Positions 1-11,800 of a stretch of DNA of 64,000 bases are shown here, one piece after another. This DNA is from Cyprinodon diabolis (lineage: Eukaryota > Chordata > Actinopteri > Cyprinodontiformes > Cyprinodontidae): contig CM060081.1 of the NCBI GenBank assembly GCA_030533445.1, positions 22,738,611 through 22,802,610 of the forward strand, in the 5' to 3' direction. Under the pieces are notes generated by a model, which saw only the letters and a program-made list of their open reading frames with translations, made no database searches and was not told the DNA's origin. Numbering within the stretch: the first letter of the stretch is position 1; each line of letters opens with the position of its first letter. Made by a program: the position numbers and the translations under genes.

Positions 1-200
1 TCAAGAACTCAACCTCCTGAAACAAAACATCACCATAAAGAAATGAGCCCGAGAAAGGCATGGTGCTAACATGCTAACGGGATAACAACGGCATCCAATC
101 CCAGGGCAGTTAGTCGATTTTCTTAAACCCTGGTAAATGCTTCTGTATAGGACGTGTGGAATGTAAATACGCATCTCCAATGACATAAACAAAATAATAC

Positions 201-266
201 CTGGTCCAGTTGGCTCTTCAGTCCTTCTAATTGAGGAAGGGAGAGGTCTGTGAGATTCACCGCCAT
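201..266 (-). CDS. pfdn5: Prefoldin subunit 5, coding exon 1 (gene continues off the left edge)
   Basis: The ATG at 266-264 opens 22 codons beginning MAVNLTDLSLPQLEGLK and ending LDQ, followed directly by a GTATTA splice donor (200-198). This matches the start of prefoldin subunit 5, where the LNLPQLE-type segment begins the N-terminal coiled coil. Prefoldin is a six-subunit cytosolic co-chaperone that holds unfolded actin and tubulin for the TRiC/CCT chaperonin; PFDN5 is one of its two alpha-type subunits. Exon 2 is not in bases 1-200, so only intron 1 remains to the left. Placement downstream of espl1 in the same orientation agrees with the human ESPL1-PFDN5 neighbour pair, which strengthens the call. 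The next ATG upstream in frame (311) would add 15 unrelated residues and is less likely as the start. Confidence 0.87.
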
Positions 267-420
267 AATGGAAGCGTGATGAGTAAAAGGACCGCATTGG
301 GTGCGCACCATTATTTACCCAGAGAGCACCGCGCCGCCGTGGCGGAGTGGGGACACATCTTCAGATGGAGAATAGTATACCAAGAGCTCAGCTTTTAAAT
401 ATAAAAGGCGCCGAGTTTTT
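267..420 (-). promoter_or_regulatory. pfdn5: Probable pfdn5 5' leader and core promoter region
   Basis: The segment just upstream of the pfdn5 start codon is GC- and CpG-richer than its surroundings (for example GCACCGCGCCGCCGTGGCGG around 327-346) in an otherwise AT-rich area. That is typical of a housekeeping promoter. No TATA box or exact transcription start could be fixed. Placement is inferred from position and composition only. Confidence 0.35.
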
Positions 421-698
421 GGTCTCAAGGTGAAAACACACGTGATAATTTTCTTTATTATATATATATATATTTTTTTCCGTTGTGACAGTGATAACCG
501 ATATAAAAAAAATATGCATCAACCTCTGTCGAATATTTAGTAGCGTAGGCATTTCTTATATTTCCGTTACAATGTTGTTTAATAAAATGGTTATCACAGA
601 TCTGGCGGCTAAATACTTTTTCCTCTCTATGAACTCCTCCGTGGCAGCTATTACCAAAGTCATGCACCGGTTGACTGTTAAGGAATAGACCCATCACT

Positions 699-3139
699 TA
701 TTCGTCCGAGTAAAAATGGAGCCACAACGATATTTGAAATACTGCCCCCTTGTGGTCAAATTGTATTCGTTAAAAACACATCCCTGAGGTTTTAGAATTG
801 GGTTCAGGTTTGATTTGTTGCTTATCTTACTTAAAGCTGTTGTCTGATCCATATAGATTTGCACAACTTGTAAATGATTTCTAAATCTTGTTATAAATAT
901 AAAAATGCACAACACTTAATTAGTAAATGTAATAGCGAAAAAAACCAAAAACTTCCTTTAAAGTTTTCCCACAACACAGACTAGGCAAGGTGTAGGATAA
1001 AAAAAAAAAAAAAAAAGAATCCATAGAAAGAAGAAGCTTTGTAACAAATTCTAAATTTGCTTTAGTGTTTACAGATTAAAAAAGTAAATTCTACTTACAT
1101 GTATTCACCAAAGCGACTATAATCAATATTTACTAAAATTTTAATGTGTAAAATAAAAGAAATGTCTGAGCAGGATTACTGAAACCTTTAGATAACAGTG
1201 AACCAGTAGACTTCTCGAGGATGAGTTTAAAATATATTTTAATCCAGTAACACCATCTCCTATGTAAATCCAAACAATTAGCTAAAGCAAATGACAATTA
1301 CATTTGATGGTAAACTATGTTTTACCCATAGGTTTAAACATGCATTTTAAGGATGTTTGTTAAAAAGATAGAAAATGTTCAAATGAAAGTATAGAAACCT
1401 GTACGGTTGAATAAACAGTGTGATTGAAAAATAACGTGAAGTTTTGGACTCTTGGGTTAAAATGTTATTTCATAAATGCCATTCAACATAAAGGTTAGAC
1501 CAATTTTCAATTATTTCTAATTTTATCACCCAGTATATTAAAGAAATGGGAAAATAACATCTTCAACATGGGAGGAAAAATCTAATCAGATAACACTCCA
1601 GTCCTCTGAATAGCCCTGAGTGTTTGACTGGAACAAGCAGCTGTCATGTCTTTGCAGCTAGAAGTCCAGTAATACCAGCTGAGAAACCAGGAACTAGCCC
1701 CACCTCCTTTAGCTTTTATTTCTTGTTTCAATAATCGCTTACATATAAACCCACAATTCAACATTTCACAAAATGCCAATTTCTAAAAATGTATATGTAA
1801 ACATATTAGAAAAATATGGTGTCACCCTATAATCAGCTTTATACATTAAAAATATACCTTCAAATGTTCATACCTTTTAGATGGCTCTGCTTCCACACAA
1901 CCGAATCAAATGGCTACATTGCCTCCTCCTCCACATGTAGTCAAGTCATCCAGTTAAACTTCTCAAGGAATTATAGTTCACAAAAACAAATCTATAACAT
2001 GAAACGTGGAGAAAATTTTGTAACTAAGAAAAACTATAACCAAATGTTTATACCCTTCATTTTTGCTTCTTTATTAAAAGCCTTTCAAGCTGATGTGCAA
2101 TGTTTTTCCTCCCCCAAAGGGTTCAGTCAACTGTGATTGAACACATTTTTGAAATCTGTATCCTAATTGCTTATAATACAATTTCAGACTTTTAAATAAT
2201 TTTTCTAAAAAAAAAAAAATAATAATAATACAAATCCAATATAGGAACAAAAACAAATGAAAACCCAACTTAAAATCTAAATCAAAATAGTTAATAAACT
2301 TTACATTATTTAGAAAGGCCTTGTTTATTAACTGAATTAGAGAAAAAAAATATATAGTTACAACTCAAAACTAGAATTAAAAATCTAAAATTATAACTTT
2401 GCTCATGACCCAAATGTTTGACTTTACTTATCTGAGGGGGCAGGGCATTGAGGACTGGAATCAAAGACCCCTGTTATAAATTTTCAAATAAAATCCTTTC
2501 AATTTAACTAATTAGGTTTGTCAGACTGGGGTTTATGTGATAAATTCAGGTCACTGTGAGATTTACTGCCATGCAGAGCAAATAACTTTATGCTTCTGAC
2601 TAAACGGATTTGAGACACTGCCACCATGTGGCCAGACCAGGTTTTAAATCAGCACTTTATTAAATTTGCAAAATAAATCCTGAACATCATGGTCCAAAGC
2701 CACACCTGCAGACCCCAAAACCAGATTAAGATTTAATAAAAATAGCTTCAGATTTTACAAAAAGAAATATTAGCAACCATTAGTGCATATTTTACCAACC
2801 AGCAGCTATTGGTAATTAGAGCATATCCATTACTCTTGCAATAACACATGAAGGGAAGTTTTAATTCCTGACAGTTTAGTGGTCAGCCACAAACAGAATG
2901 AGATCACAGCTCACTAAAATGCATAACTGCACGATTCAAAGGGGCTTAAAGCTACATGCATGCCTCCATTCGAAATGGTAAAATTCTCTAAATCAAAAAC
3001 AATACTTAACATGCGAGTTCGTTTATCAAAATGAAAAAAAAATAAACGCGTGAATTCAGCTTTAAAACATTACTGGAAATTTTAACAATATTTTTAAAAA
3101 CGGGTTTGGATAAAAGATAGAGCTCAGGAGCAAAATGTA
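699..3139. other. Intergenic DNA between pfdn5 and espl1
   Basis: This AT-rich stretch separates the espl1 stop from the pfdn5 start. No exon-like coding was found. Around 2435-2480 there is a short fragment (GAGGACTGGAATCAAAGACCCCTG) resembling the end of the common fish MITE also present at 32.25 kb. Long A/T homopolymers occur at about 1000 and 2205. Confidence 0.6.
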
Positions 3140-3145
3140 TTTATT
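3140..3145 (-). terminator. espl1: Candidate polyadenylation signal of espl1
   Basis: AATAAA (minus strand) lies only 12 nt past the espl1 stop codon, giving a very short 3' UTR if used. Other AATAAA-like hexamers occur further on in the AT-rich intergenic DNA, so usage is uncertain. Confidence 0.4.
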
Positions 3146-3156
3146 GCTTGGTGGTC

Positions 3157-5839
3157 CTACTGTAGGTTAATTGGCAGCCCATAGACCACAGGTGCTGCTC
3201 CGTTGAGGTATTTAAGGTGTGTAGCTTGACGTGAGGCATCGATGAACTCCAGCAGAGGTGCTCCAGGACCTGCACAAAACCAAGACTCCAGCAGGACTTT
3301 GGTGAAGCGATCCATGTCCCGATCTGTTACGTCCCACAAGTTGCCCAAAATGAAGGGGCTAGAAAGAAAACAAAGGGAAAATTTATGATTCAGGTCACAG
3401 CCATTCACTGAGAATTTAAGTTTAAATGTTTATTTTATAGTTCTTTTTGTGAAAGGAAGGGGCGAATTTACAGAGTTCCTTATAAAGAATAAATGCAAAA
3501 ATTGAATCATTTTCATTTTTCACAAGATGTATAATAAGCAAAACTACATAAATCAAAATGCATTTATAAGGTAGAAACGGATAAACGGAGGGGTAGGGTT
3601 ATTTTGAGGTAAGGACCACTGGATGGATTGAAGAAGAGCAACAGTAAAGATGGAAGAATGGATTAAAAACCAGACAAATGAAGGGACAGTAGAATAGAAT
3701 TTAATATTCTATTGAATAAAGACTACTTTTACACTATTCTCTATGCTTGGAAGATGCTTCAAGTAAATGTAACTCCTCTAAAGCTTCCCAGGGACCCTGG
3801 AGTACCAACTAATGGTTTTATGATATAAAGAAGCCATCCATCCTTTATACCGGTCTGTCTTTGTAGGGTCATCATTTGTTAGAGTGGGTACACCTTGGAC
3901 AGATCACCAGGCAGTCCACTAACACATAAACAAAACAGCCATACAGACACTACAAAACGGCAAACTAGAGAGAAAAATAGCTTAATAGAGGATACCAGAA
4001 AACCAGTAGAAAACCAACACATGTACAGGGAGAACCCTGTTAATCACACTGCATGTAAATAGAAGTATAAGAAGCTGCAGTCTCACCATCCTGATATGAG
4101 GTAGTTCAGAATGATGCCCTGTCCCTCCTGATTGCCTCTAACAGCCAGAGCGGCGCTGCTGCAGCCAAAAAGCAGCGAGGCTGCCCTCATCTGCTGCTTG
4201 AGGACCGCCTGGCTGTCCAGGAACCTCACTCCAGCGCCATGTCCCACATAGCTAAAAGCAAGAACAGGAAGATATCAGATTATGAAAAACAAACCCAAAC
4301 CGATCAACCAGAAACGCCCATAATGTTCGTTTAATGAGCAGCATCTGCATCATTTCTACATCCTGAGTTGCATCAATTTTCTACAGATTTAGTTTAATGA
4401 CTCTTCTTAATCTACTTTCTTAGAAATATTAAATCTAAGGCTGAAAAAACAAACAGCAGTCCTTTGTTTTTCTTCCCTACAGTTAACTTGGGCTTGAAAA
4501 CTGTATCCAATAGTTTTGGTTTTGTATCTAAAGAAAATCAACATGACTTCCTCTCAAACCCACATGTAGAGGTCCTTCGAGGAAACGGCTTCTTCTAGTT
4601 GTCTTGATTCAGGAGCGACGCCGCACACACCCTGCCAGTCAGGTTTACTTCAAAAACAAAAGGTTATTAGGATTACGAGTTAAAGGACAGAATATTTAAA
4701 CAAAAACTTCTTCAATGTTTGTCTCACCTGGCAAACCACTCCTTGAAATGCTCCTGAGCATTTTTTAAATTAGCATCAGGATCTAGCACATAAAATACCT
4801 TCCGCAGATCCACTCCGCTTCTCAAGATAGAAGAATCCATCTGAGGAAGGAAATTAGCTGCGTTAAATCATAAATGTTGATCCAGGAAGGGGATCAGCAC
4901 CGATAATCTCAACCTCACCTCCCTCTGAAGGTTCAGCCTGATCAGAGAATGCAGTGAAGGCATCCGGCTAACAGAGCGAGACTTTAGGAAGGACATGCTC
5001 TCCCATGGCAGCTTTTGAAGGTACTGCGATACACACAGGTCGGCAAGCATTAAACATATTCGATGTCTGAGCAGTATAAAGTCGGTCTTGTGTTCAAACT
5101 CACCTTGTCCAAAATGAGAACCACATGACCTCTGTTGTCATTTCTCTCAGAGAGCTGAGACGCTGCTTTGTGAAAAAGATGGTCACAGTCTGTGTCCCAA
5201 TTAGGAGCAAATCCTGATCCAAATCTTCTAAGGTCTTCGTCAGAAAGGGACAAAGAGGCTGAAAGCACAACCTTAAAAAAAACCATACATTTTGAAATTT
5301 TTTTTTTAAAACATTTGCTTATAAACCAACAAGATGGTACAAAAAAAAAAAGAAAAAACTAAAACATACCTTCAACATCTCCTCACTAACACTGATTCCT
5401 CTCTTCAATAAAGCATTGCTGAGCTCCTTCGCCTGTTTGGAGAGCCCTGGATCCAGTGAAGGTGGTAAAAATAAGCTCTTCCAGCATCCGAGCAAACTCT
5501 CCATTTCTTTTAACAGTTGCTGAAAGATTGCACAGCACTTTAACTTTCATGTAAAATCAATTGATCAAAAAGAACCTTACAGTTGCATTTGGTTATGGAG
5601 ACTAATATTTGCAAAACAAATCTCTAATCTAATGATTGCATTTGGCATCAGGGATGAAGTCACCTCAATGAATAGATTGGGTTAATGAGCAGCACCTCTC
5701 AGAGGTAATCCCTTACCTGAACTCGACAGTCAAGAGCTCGGCGGCCATCCCACCACTTTGCTTTGTCGAGGACGCAGCTCACAACATTTTGTTCTGCCAA
5801 GATGTTTTCCATCTCCTCCACCAGGCATCTAATGTTCAG
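3157..5839 (-). CDS. espl1: espl1 3' exons: separase protease (peptidase C50) domain
   Basis: Eight exons encode the C-terminal half of the catalytic region. In order they read through [45 protein letters not shown] (the conserved strand before the active site), [22 protein letters not shown] (His at 4239-4241) and [14 protein letters not shown] (nucleophile Cys at 4161-4163). They end in [11 protein letters not shown]...[10 protein letters not shown] before the stop at 3159-3157. This is the caspase-like fold of clan CD proteases. Both catalytic residues and the glycines around them are kept, so the enzyme should be active. In the last exon, ARQ/SRQ...LKYL...[10 protein letters not shown] matches the usual separase tail. 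Confidence 0.95.
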
Positions 5840-8800
5840 CTACACACACAAAAAAAAAAAAGAAATCAAATAGAAAACTTCCTACAAATGAATCACTATA
5901 GCAGGCAGAGAGATCTGAATGGATGTGATGCCATGGAGTTAAAGTGAAGAGTTTCTGATAATGGCCAAGAACAGCAACAGGGAGTCTTATGTTACCAGAG
6001 GAAAGCTCAGGATATACTTTAAAAGTACTAAACAGAGACCTTATAGAAAAGGCGTTCCCAATCTTTTTAGCTTCCGGCCTCATCACCCAAACTTATGGTT
6101 AGAACAATTCTAAAAACCCTGTTAACTAAAGAAATGCTAGTAACAAAAACAGCCTCAACAACTAATGTGTATTTGGTTTAGTCCATTTGTCAGTGATGTT
6201 TTAATCCCTTTAATTAAACAAAAAAAGCCTCATGAGTGCCTTTTTTATTATTTAGTTCAACTTCTCTAAAAGGGTCTCGAGAACCCACAATTGTTGATCT
6301 GCAACCTCAAATAGGGTCATAACCCCAGCTTTGGGAATCAGTGCTTTAGAATAATGCAGCAAAATTTACAAAAAATGACCATCAGATGGCGTACCAAAAC
6401 CTTTACGGCAAAATTAAATCAGGGTTTTAAATGACAAAATGAATTTATTCTTCATAATAAAAGCTTGACAGTTGTTAAAAAAAGCTGGTATAAATACAAA
6501 TGTTCACTTCTAATTAGGTGTGGATATTTAGGAAAACATTATATTGGAAAATCCATCGATACACTATTCATTTTCTCCCCATCTGATTTCGCCATCAGTC
6601 TCCTTGAACTTTGATCTTGGCCAAAAGGAACCATAAGTTTTGATCATAGATGACTGATAAAGTCCATCCAAGCAGCTGAAAAATTTTAGAATTTACCAAA
6701 CAAGTCCTTTGCTATTGCATATTGAACATATCTACACAAGCGTGACTGGGTGAAATTTAAAATAAAAAAAATGAAAAAAAGTCTTAAAGGCTTCCTATGG
6801 AGTAATAAGACTATTTTTTAGCTCATGTTGCCTAAATGCATCTATTAATTTCTCCTCTATCCTATACTGATGAATGTGTTTAAAATATAAATTCTTCATC
6901 CCTTTGTTTTAAAAAGCACCAATTATCCAAGGACTGTTCGGTAGATTCTAAAATGCCCTTTACAGTGTAATAAAATCTGCTTGGAACATATTTTTATAAT
7001 TAAAATATTTCCTGTTTGTGCCCAATATTTCTGTATTAATTTGGAAAGATTTTAAATGAAAGAAGTGATTTTTCTTTTTGAACTGCTCTTACTTTTAAAA
7101 CCGTTATGACAAAATAATGATTATGATAAAAAGCAAATCATATGACCAGACAAACCTGTTGTCTAGAAGTGGAGATATGAAGTGTGATGGGGGCAGAGTC
7201 CTTCTCCAGACGTGACAGCATTATGCTTTCCCCCATTTCCCCAGGTTTCACTCCAAGCACAGACATCAAACACACAGTTACACCTGTACATGAACAGCAG
7301 AGAAGTAGGAGACCTGTAAATATCATTCTCTGAACTAACAGAATAGATATCAGAGCTTAAAGAGTTTTTACCTGCTGGAAGCTGTTGAATTTGTTTGATA
7401 AACTCTTGGCACAGGTTCTGGGGGAAAGAACCGAGATCTGCAGTGGGGAAGGAAAATATTTCCTCCATCTGAGACAGCATCTGTTCAGTAGAACTGGAGG
7501 ACGCAGTCCCACTAGACTCATTTACAGTCAGAGCCTCCATTTGTTCTGTTAAATCACTGGATGCCTTCTTCAGTTTACTATAAGAAAAACAAATAATGTT
7601 AAATTCTTTCCTTAAAATAACTAGAAAGTTTAAATGCCAATAAATTAAAAGTTAAATCAATCTAAAATCTACTTACTGGCGAGAATTGTATATATGGCGG
7701 ATTGTACGATGACGATTGGTGACTCCCAAAGACTGGGCGTGCAACAAGGCTGTATTTATAGGGTCACTCTGACCCGTGGTCAAGGCGAGGAGAGCACAGA
7801 GGTTTGAGTAGACTATTGGACAGGGGAAGTGCTGCAGAGTCAGCAGTGCTGAGCGCAGCAGAGACTGAACATCCTCAAAGGAGAGATCGTCTGAGGAACA
7901 GGAATAGGAGAAACTAAATAAAGCGCTCCAATATTCTCAACAGTGACAATTTTATCACGCCACCTTTATTCCAATAGTCAAAAATTCTTCTTGAGTTTCC
8001 TTTTCTAAGCGTTAAAGCAGTGTAATAAAAAAGCATATCAGAGTCCCCTACCTGGTCCGTTGTCTGTGTGAGAGATGCTAGTTGGTAGCTCTTGTATTAG
8101 GTGGTCAATGTGCCTCTTTTCAAACACCCCTTCTTTCCCAAAACAGAATATATCCCTCCGCAGCGCCTCACAGTCAAAGTCTGAGGACAGAAATTTGGTT
8201 CAAGACACAATTCCAACAAATAAGCTCTGCTGAAAACAATTTAAACCTGAATAAATGAAAAAGTTTAAAGTGGGGTCAGAGATGGCAGAAAAAAAGAGAA
8301 GCAAGAAATGGTCTCAAATGATGAAAACTAAATACATACCATCTTTACTTGCTGCTGCATTTCCTTCTTCCTCAGCATCTGATGTCCTGAGCTGCTCAAT
8401 GCTTATATCGAGAACTTCCCCAGTTTCTTCCACAATGGTCCTCATGGAGTCAGGCTCTTCCAGGGTGTCCTCAGTCTTAGATGGCTGTTTTCTGCTTCTT
8501 CCTCTTCTGCCAGATGCTGCTGGCTTACAGAGCAAAGCCTCGTCTTCAGATGAGGTCAAACAAGGCACAGTGACGTTCCTTTTTGCATTACTCTGCCTTT
8601 TGGGGGCGGCCTTCTCTGCAGGTGGATCTACAGTTTTTTTAGCATTAGCTCTTCTACTGCTTTGCTTTTTAGGGACTTCATCAGGCCCTTTGCACTGTGC
8701 TTGGGGAGCTGCTTCTGAGTCACTTTCATCACTGAATTCTACCTGTGATGGGATTTACAGACAGCTTTTAATGAAACAAAGCTTTTATTTCCGTTTACTT

Positions 8801-11800
8801 TGACAGATACAGCAAACAAGACAAAGGTTGCTTAGAGTATGCAAGTGTAATAAAGACCAATGTGACTATGAATGTTTTAAAAAGGTTGAGAGATTCTAAA
8901 GGGAAAAATAAACTTAATTTTATCAAGACTATTTAAGACCTCTTTTTGCTTACCTTGTAGCGTGCTTTCCTTGTTCGTTTGGGAGCAGCAGGCACTGGCG
9001 GGACCTTATCTGACACTTCTTCATACACTTGAAACTGCACTTTGGCAGGAGCTCTTGGTAACTTCTGCACTGAAGCAGGACATTTGACCTTCTGAACAGG
9101 AGTGAAAGCCAAAGTAGGAACAGCTGTGTTGAAATCAAAAACTCCAGAAGCAGACTTGGACTTGGCAGTTACAGGTGTCATCGGAACATGGAGCTTTCCT
9201 TTAGTTGAGGAGCTAGTAACTTGAATTTTGGGTTTGACGACATTGACTTTTTTTGATTCCTGCTTTTGCTCTGCAATATTGGGTTGTTTTAAAGAAGCTT
9301 TGGGCTTTTTTATTTTGGAGGGTGGAGCTGATTTCTGCTCTGACTTGATTCCCTTATGCTCCTTTGGTGTATTCCACACCCAGGTGTTTGAAAATAGTTC
9401 CTCGGGTCGGCAGCCTTTTTTTGAAGCCAAAACCATAAGTGACGCCATGGCTTTGGTTGCCAACAAATGCGCTCTTACAGGTCTAAGGTCAGGAGAGACT
9501 GTGGAATCAAGGAAGGCAAAGGCAGCTTCTAGTATTTTCCATAAGCCACAGACCTTGTTGGCCTTTGCTTGGAGTTCAGTCTGAGCCATACTCAGGTATA
9601 CACGACCCTCCACGTCCTGCATCAGGGAGGGTTTGGAGCTGCTTCTTGCAGGGTCAGGGAAGAGCTGAGCCAGCTTCTCTTGAAGTTGTCTTGTTACATT
9701 TTTACAGCGAACTAAGGCTGCCCAGTGAAGTTTTGAAGGAATGCTGAGGTTGTTTGGATCAAGCTGAATAGAAAGGTCTGCCCGTGTGGCTGCCCAGCGA
9801 GCAGAGGCGTGACCTAAACACAGCTCTGAGCAGCAGGGCAATTGACAACCCAGTTCATGGGACAGGGAGGAGAGCCAGCGCAGTGTTGGGGCTTTCAATG
9901 GAGGGGAAGAGCCCACGCTCTTCAATACAACTTCTTTAACAGTCCACCTGGTCTTCAAGAAGTCCTTTAGATCATCTTCCTTCAGATTATCTTCCATGAA
10001 TGGAACTGGGGACTGAGGTCTTTGAGCAGGACGACCTTTTCTTGGTTTAATTTTAACATCTGTCCTTTTGACCTGATCTGACAAATCTAAGGGAAAAAGG
10101 AAAGAAAATAATTTTCAATGTCAACTAAAAATACACCTAAAACTTGGGGCAGGTCAAATATGAATTCATAGAAAGATTTTGTAAGAACCAAGGACATGCT
10201 ATAGCACTATATGTGGCGTTTTCTATCTTTACATTTCACTCAGAAGTCTGAACCATTAGTTGACACAAGGAAGAGTAGCCAGGGAAAAATCTTTTTGATG
10301 TGGAGTATGTAGAACTTAAGAAAACTAAGATTTAACTTTTCAGCAACAATCACGCTTTCCCTCTCAGTAGCTGGTACAGAGTTGCACATATACATTTATT
10401 TATTTTTCTTTAAGTGGAGAGGGTGTGTCTTTTCAAAAATTCACAAAAATCCTTGAAATCTCTTTAAAAGAAGGCAGATTCAGGATTCTATTGAGATTTA
10501 AACCACTAGAAAACAATAAGTCTTAAAATGCATAAGGAACTTTACAAAAGTAATGTAAAGGTTTCTTGCTTCACTACAGGCCTTTATTTGACAATAATTG
10601 GATTGGAAACACTGCAGAGGTAGAAGAACCATTTCATCCCTGCTGACCGACAGAGGGTGGTGCTGTAAGCCCTGAACGTTCCCTTTGCCAAAGCATAGTT
10701 CTAGTAATTTTATCAACAGAATCACACCTGTGACACATCCAGGGCTATTCCTTGCATGCCATCGTATGGCATCAGCTTTTTGGATCATAGTTCCCTGTTG
10801 CCTACTAGCTGGAACTGCAGAAATTTCACCTTCCAAGGGCTGCAACAGGTTGATCATCTTATTTACCGACAGGCTTAATTTTTGTGTCTATTAATTTAAG
10901 CCATAGTCAAACATAAAAGAAACGAAGGCTGGAACAACTTAATTCTGTGTAATGGACCTAGATCATGAATTTTCATTCTGAAATGTGTGACAGAAAGAAA
11001 ACTTCCTCACAACATTCCAATTATTTTAGGTTTGACATCATCTCTATTTCAACTGGTGCATCGGTGCTTTCACATACCCGTGTCTTGCTCCAGAATGGTT
11101 TTGACAAAATCCAGATTGGATCGACTTTCTTCTGCTTCTCCCTGCATCAGTTCCAATTCTGCTTTAACCACCAAGAGCTCAACACAGCTTAAAAAAACAA
11201 AAGAACAAGAAAATGAAACTTATTTGCATTAAGAATTTACTGCATTACTTGTACCTAATAAAACTTTAAGATAGAAGGTTATATCAGAGCATGGTGTATG
11301 AAGCCATCTACATACTGGTTGAGTGCTTGTAGTTTGATGGCTAGCTTTAAGGCTTCTAAACACTGGAGTCTGGCATCGTTAATGGCCCCAGAGCTGCGTC
11401 TCACAGCGACCAGCTTTGCAGAGCAGCTCAGGAGTTGTGAGAGCAGCTGCCACTTCACCACAAGGTTGTCTCCTAGTTAAGAACAAGAAAGCTTGGGAGG
11501 GGGCTGTTCTTAACAAAGGACAAACACAAACAGGAGGAGAGTCCTAATGTGGAGAAACAAAATTTAAATCATACCTTGATGGATGAAGTGCACTTCTGCG
11601 TTATTTGATGTGTTCCCATAAAGGCCTTTTCCCACTAAAGTTACCAGCAGGCTACAGAGCAGCTTCAATGCCTCATATAGGGAAGAATCAGGGGAACTTA
11701 TACCTAAGATGAACATAAATTTTTTTTTTGGTTTGAAGAAACGCATACAAAAAAAAAAAATATAAAAAATCATACAGCATCAAACATTTGCTTTTTTTGG

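Noticed and set aside
485..688. 67-codon plus-strand frame upstream of pfdn5 as a divergent gene
   Set aside because: No family resemblance and AT-rich composition; it could be chance, and no splice or promoter support was seen.
1582..1779. 65-codon minus-strand frame between espl1 and pfdn5
   Set aside because: No homology recognised and no flanking splice sites. It may be part of an old repeat, but the ends could not be defined.
8255..8803. 182-codon plus-strand frame over the espl1 linker exon
   Set aside because: It is the complement of a Lys/Glu/Ser-rich linker, giving a false Leu/Ser-rich membrane-like protein.
9228..9747. Plus-strand open frames opposite the large espl1 exon
   Set aside because: The minus strand encodes conserved separase sequence here; the plus-strand frames have no recognisable features.
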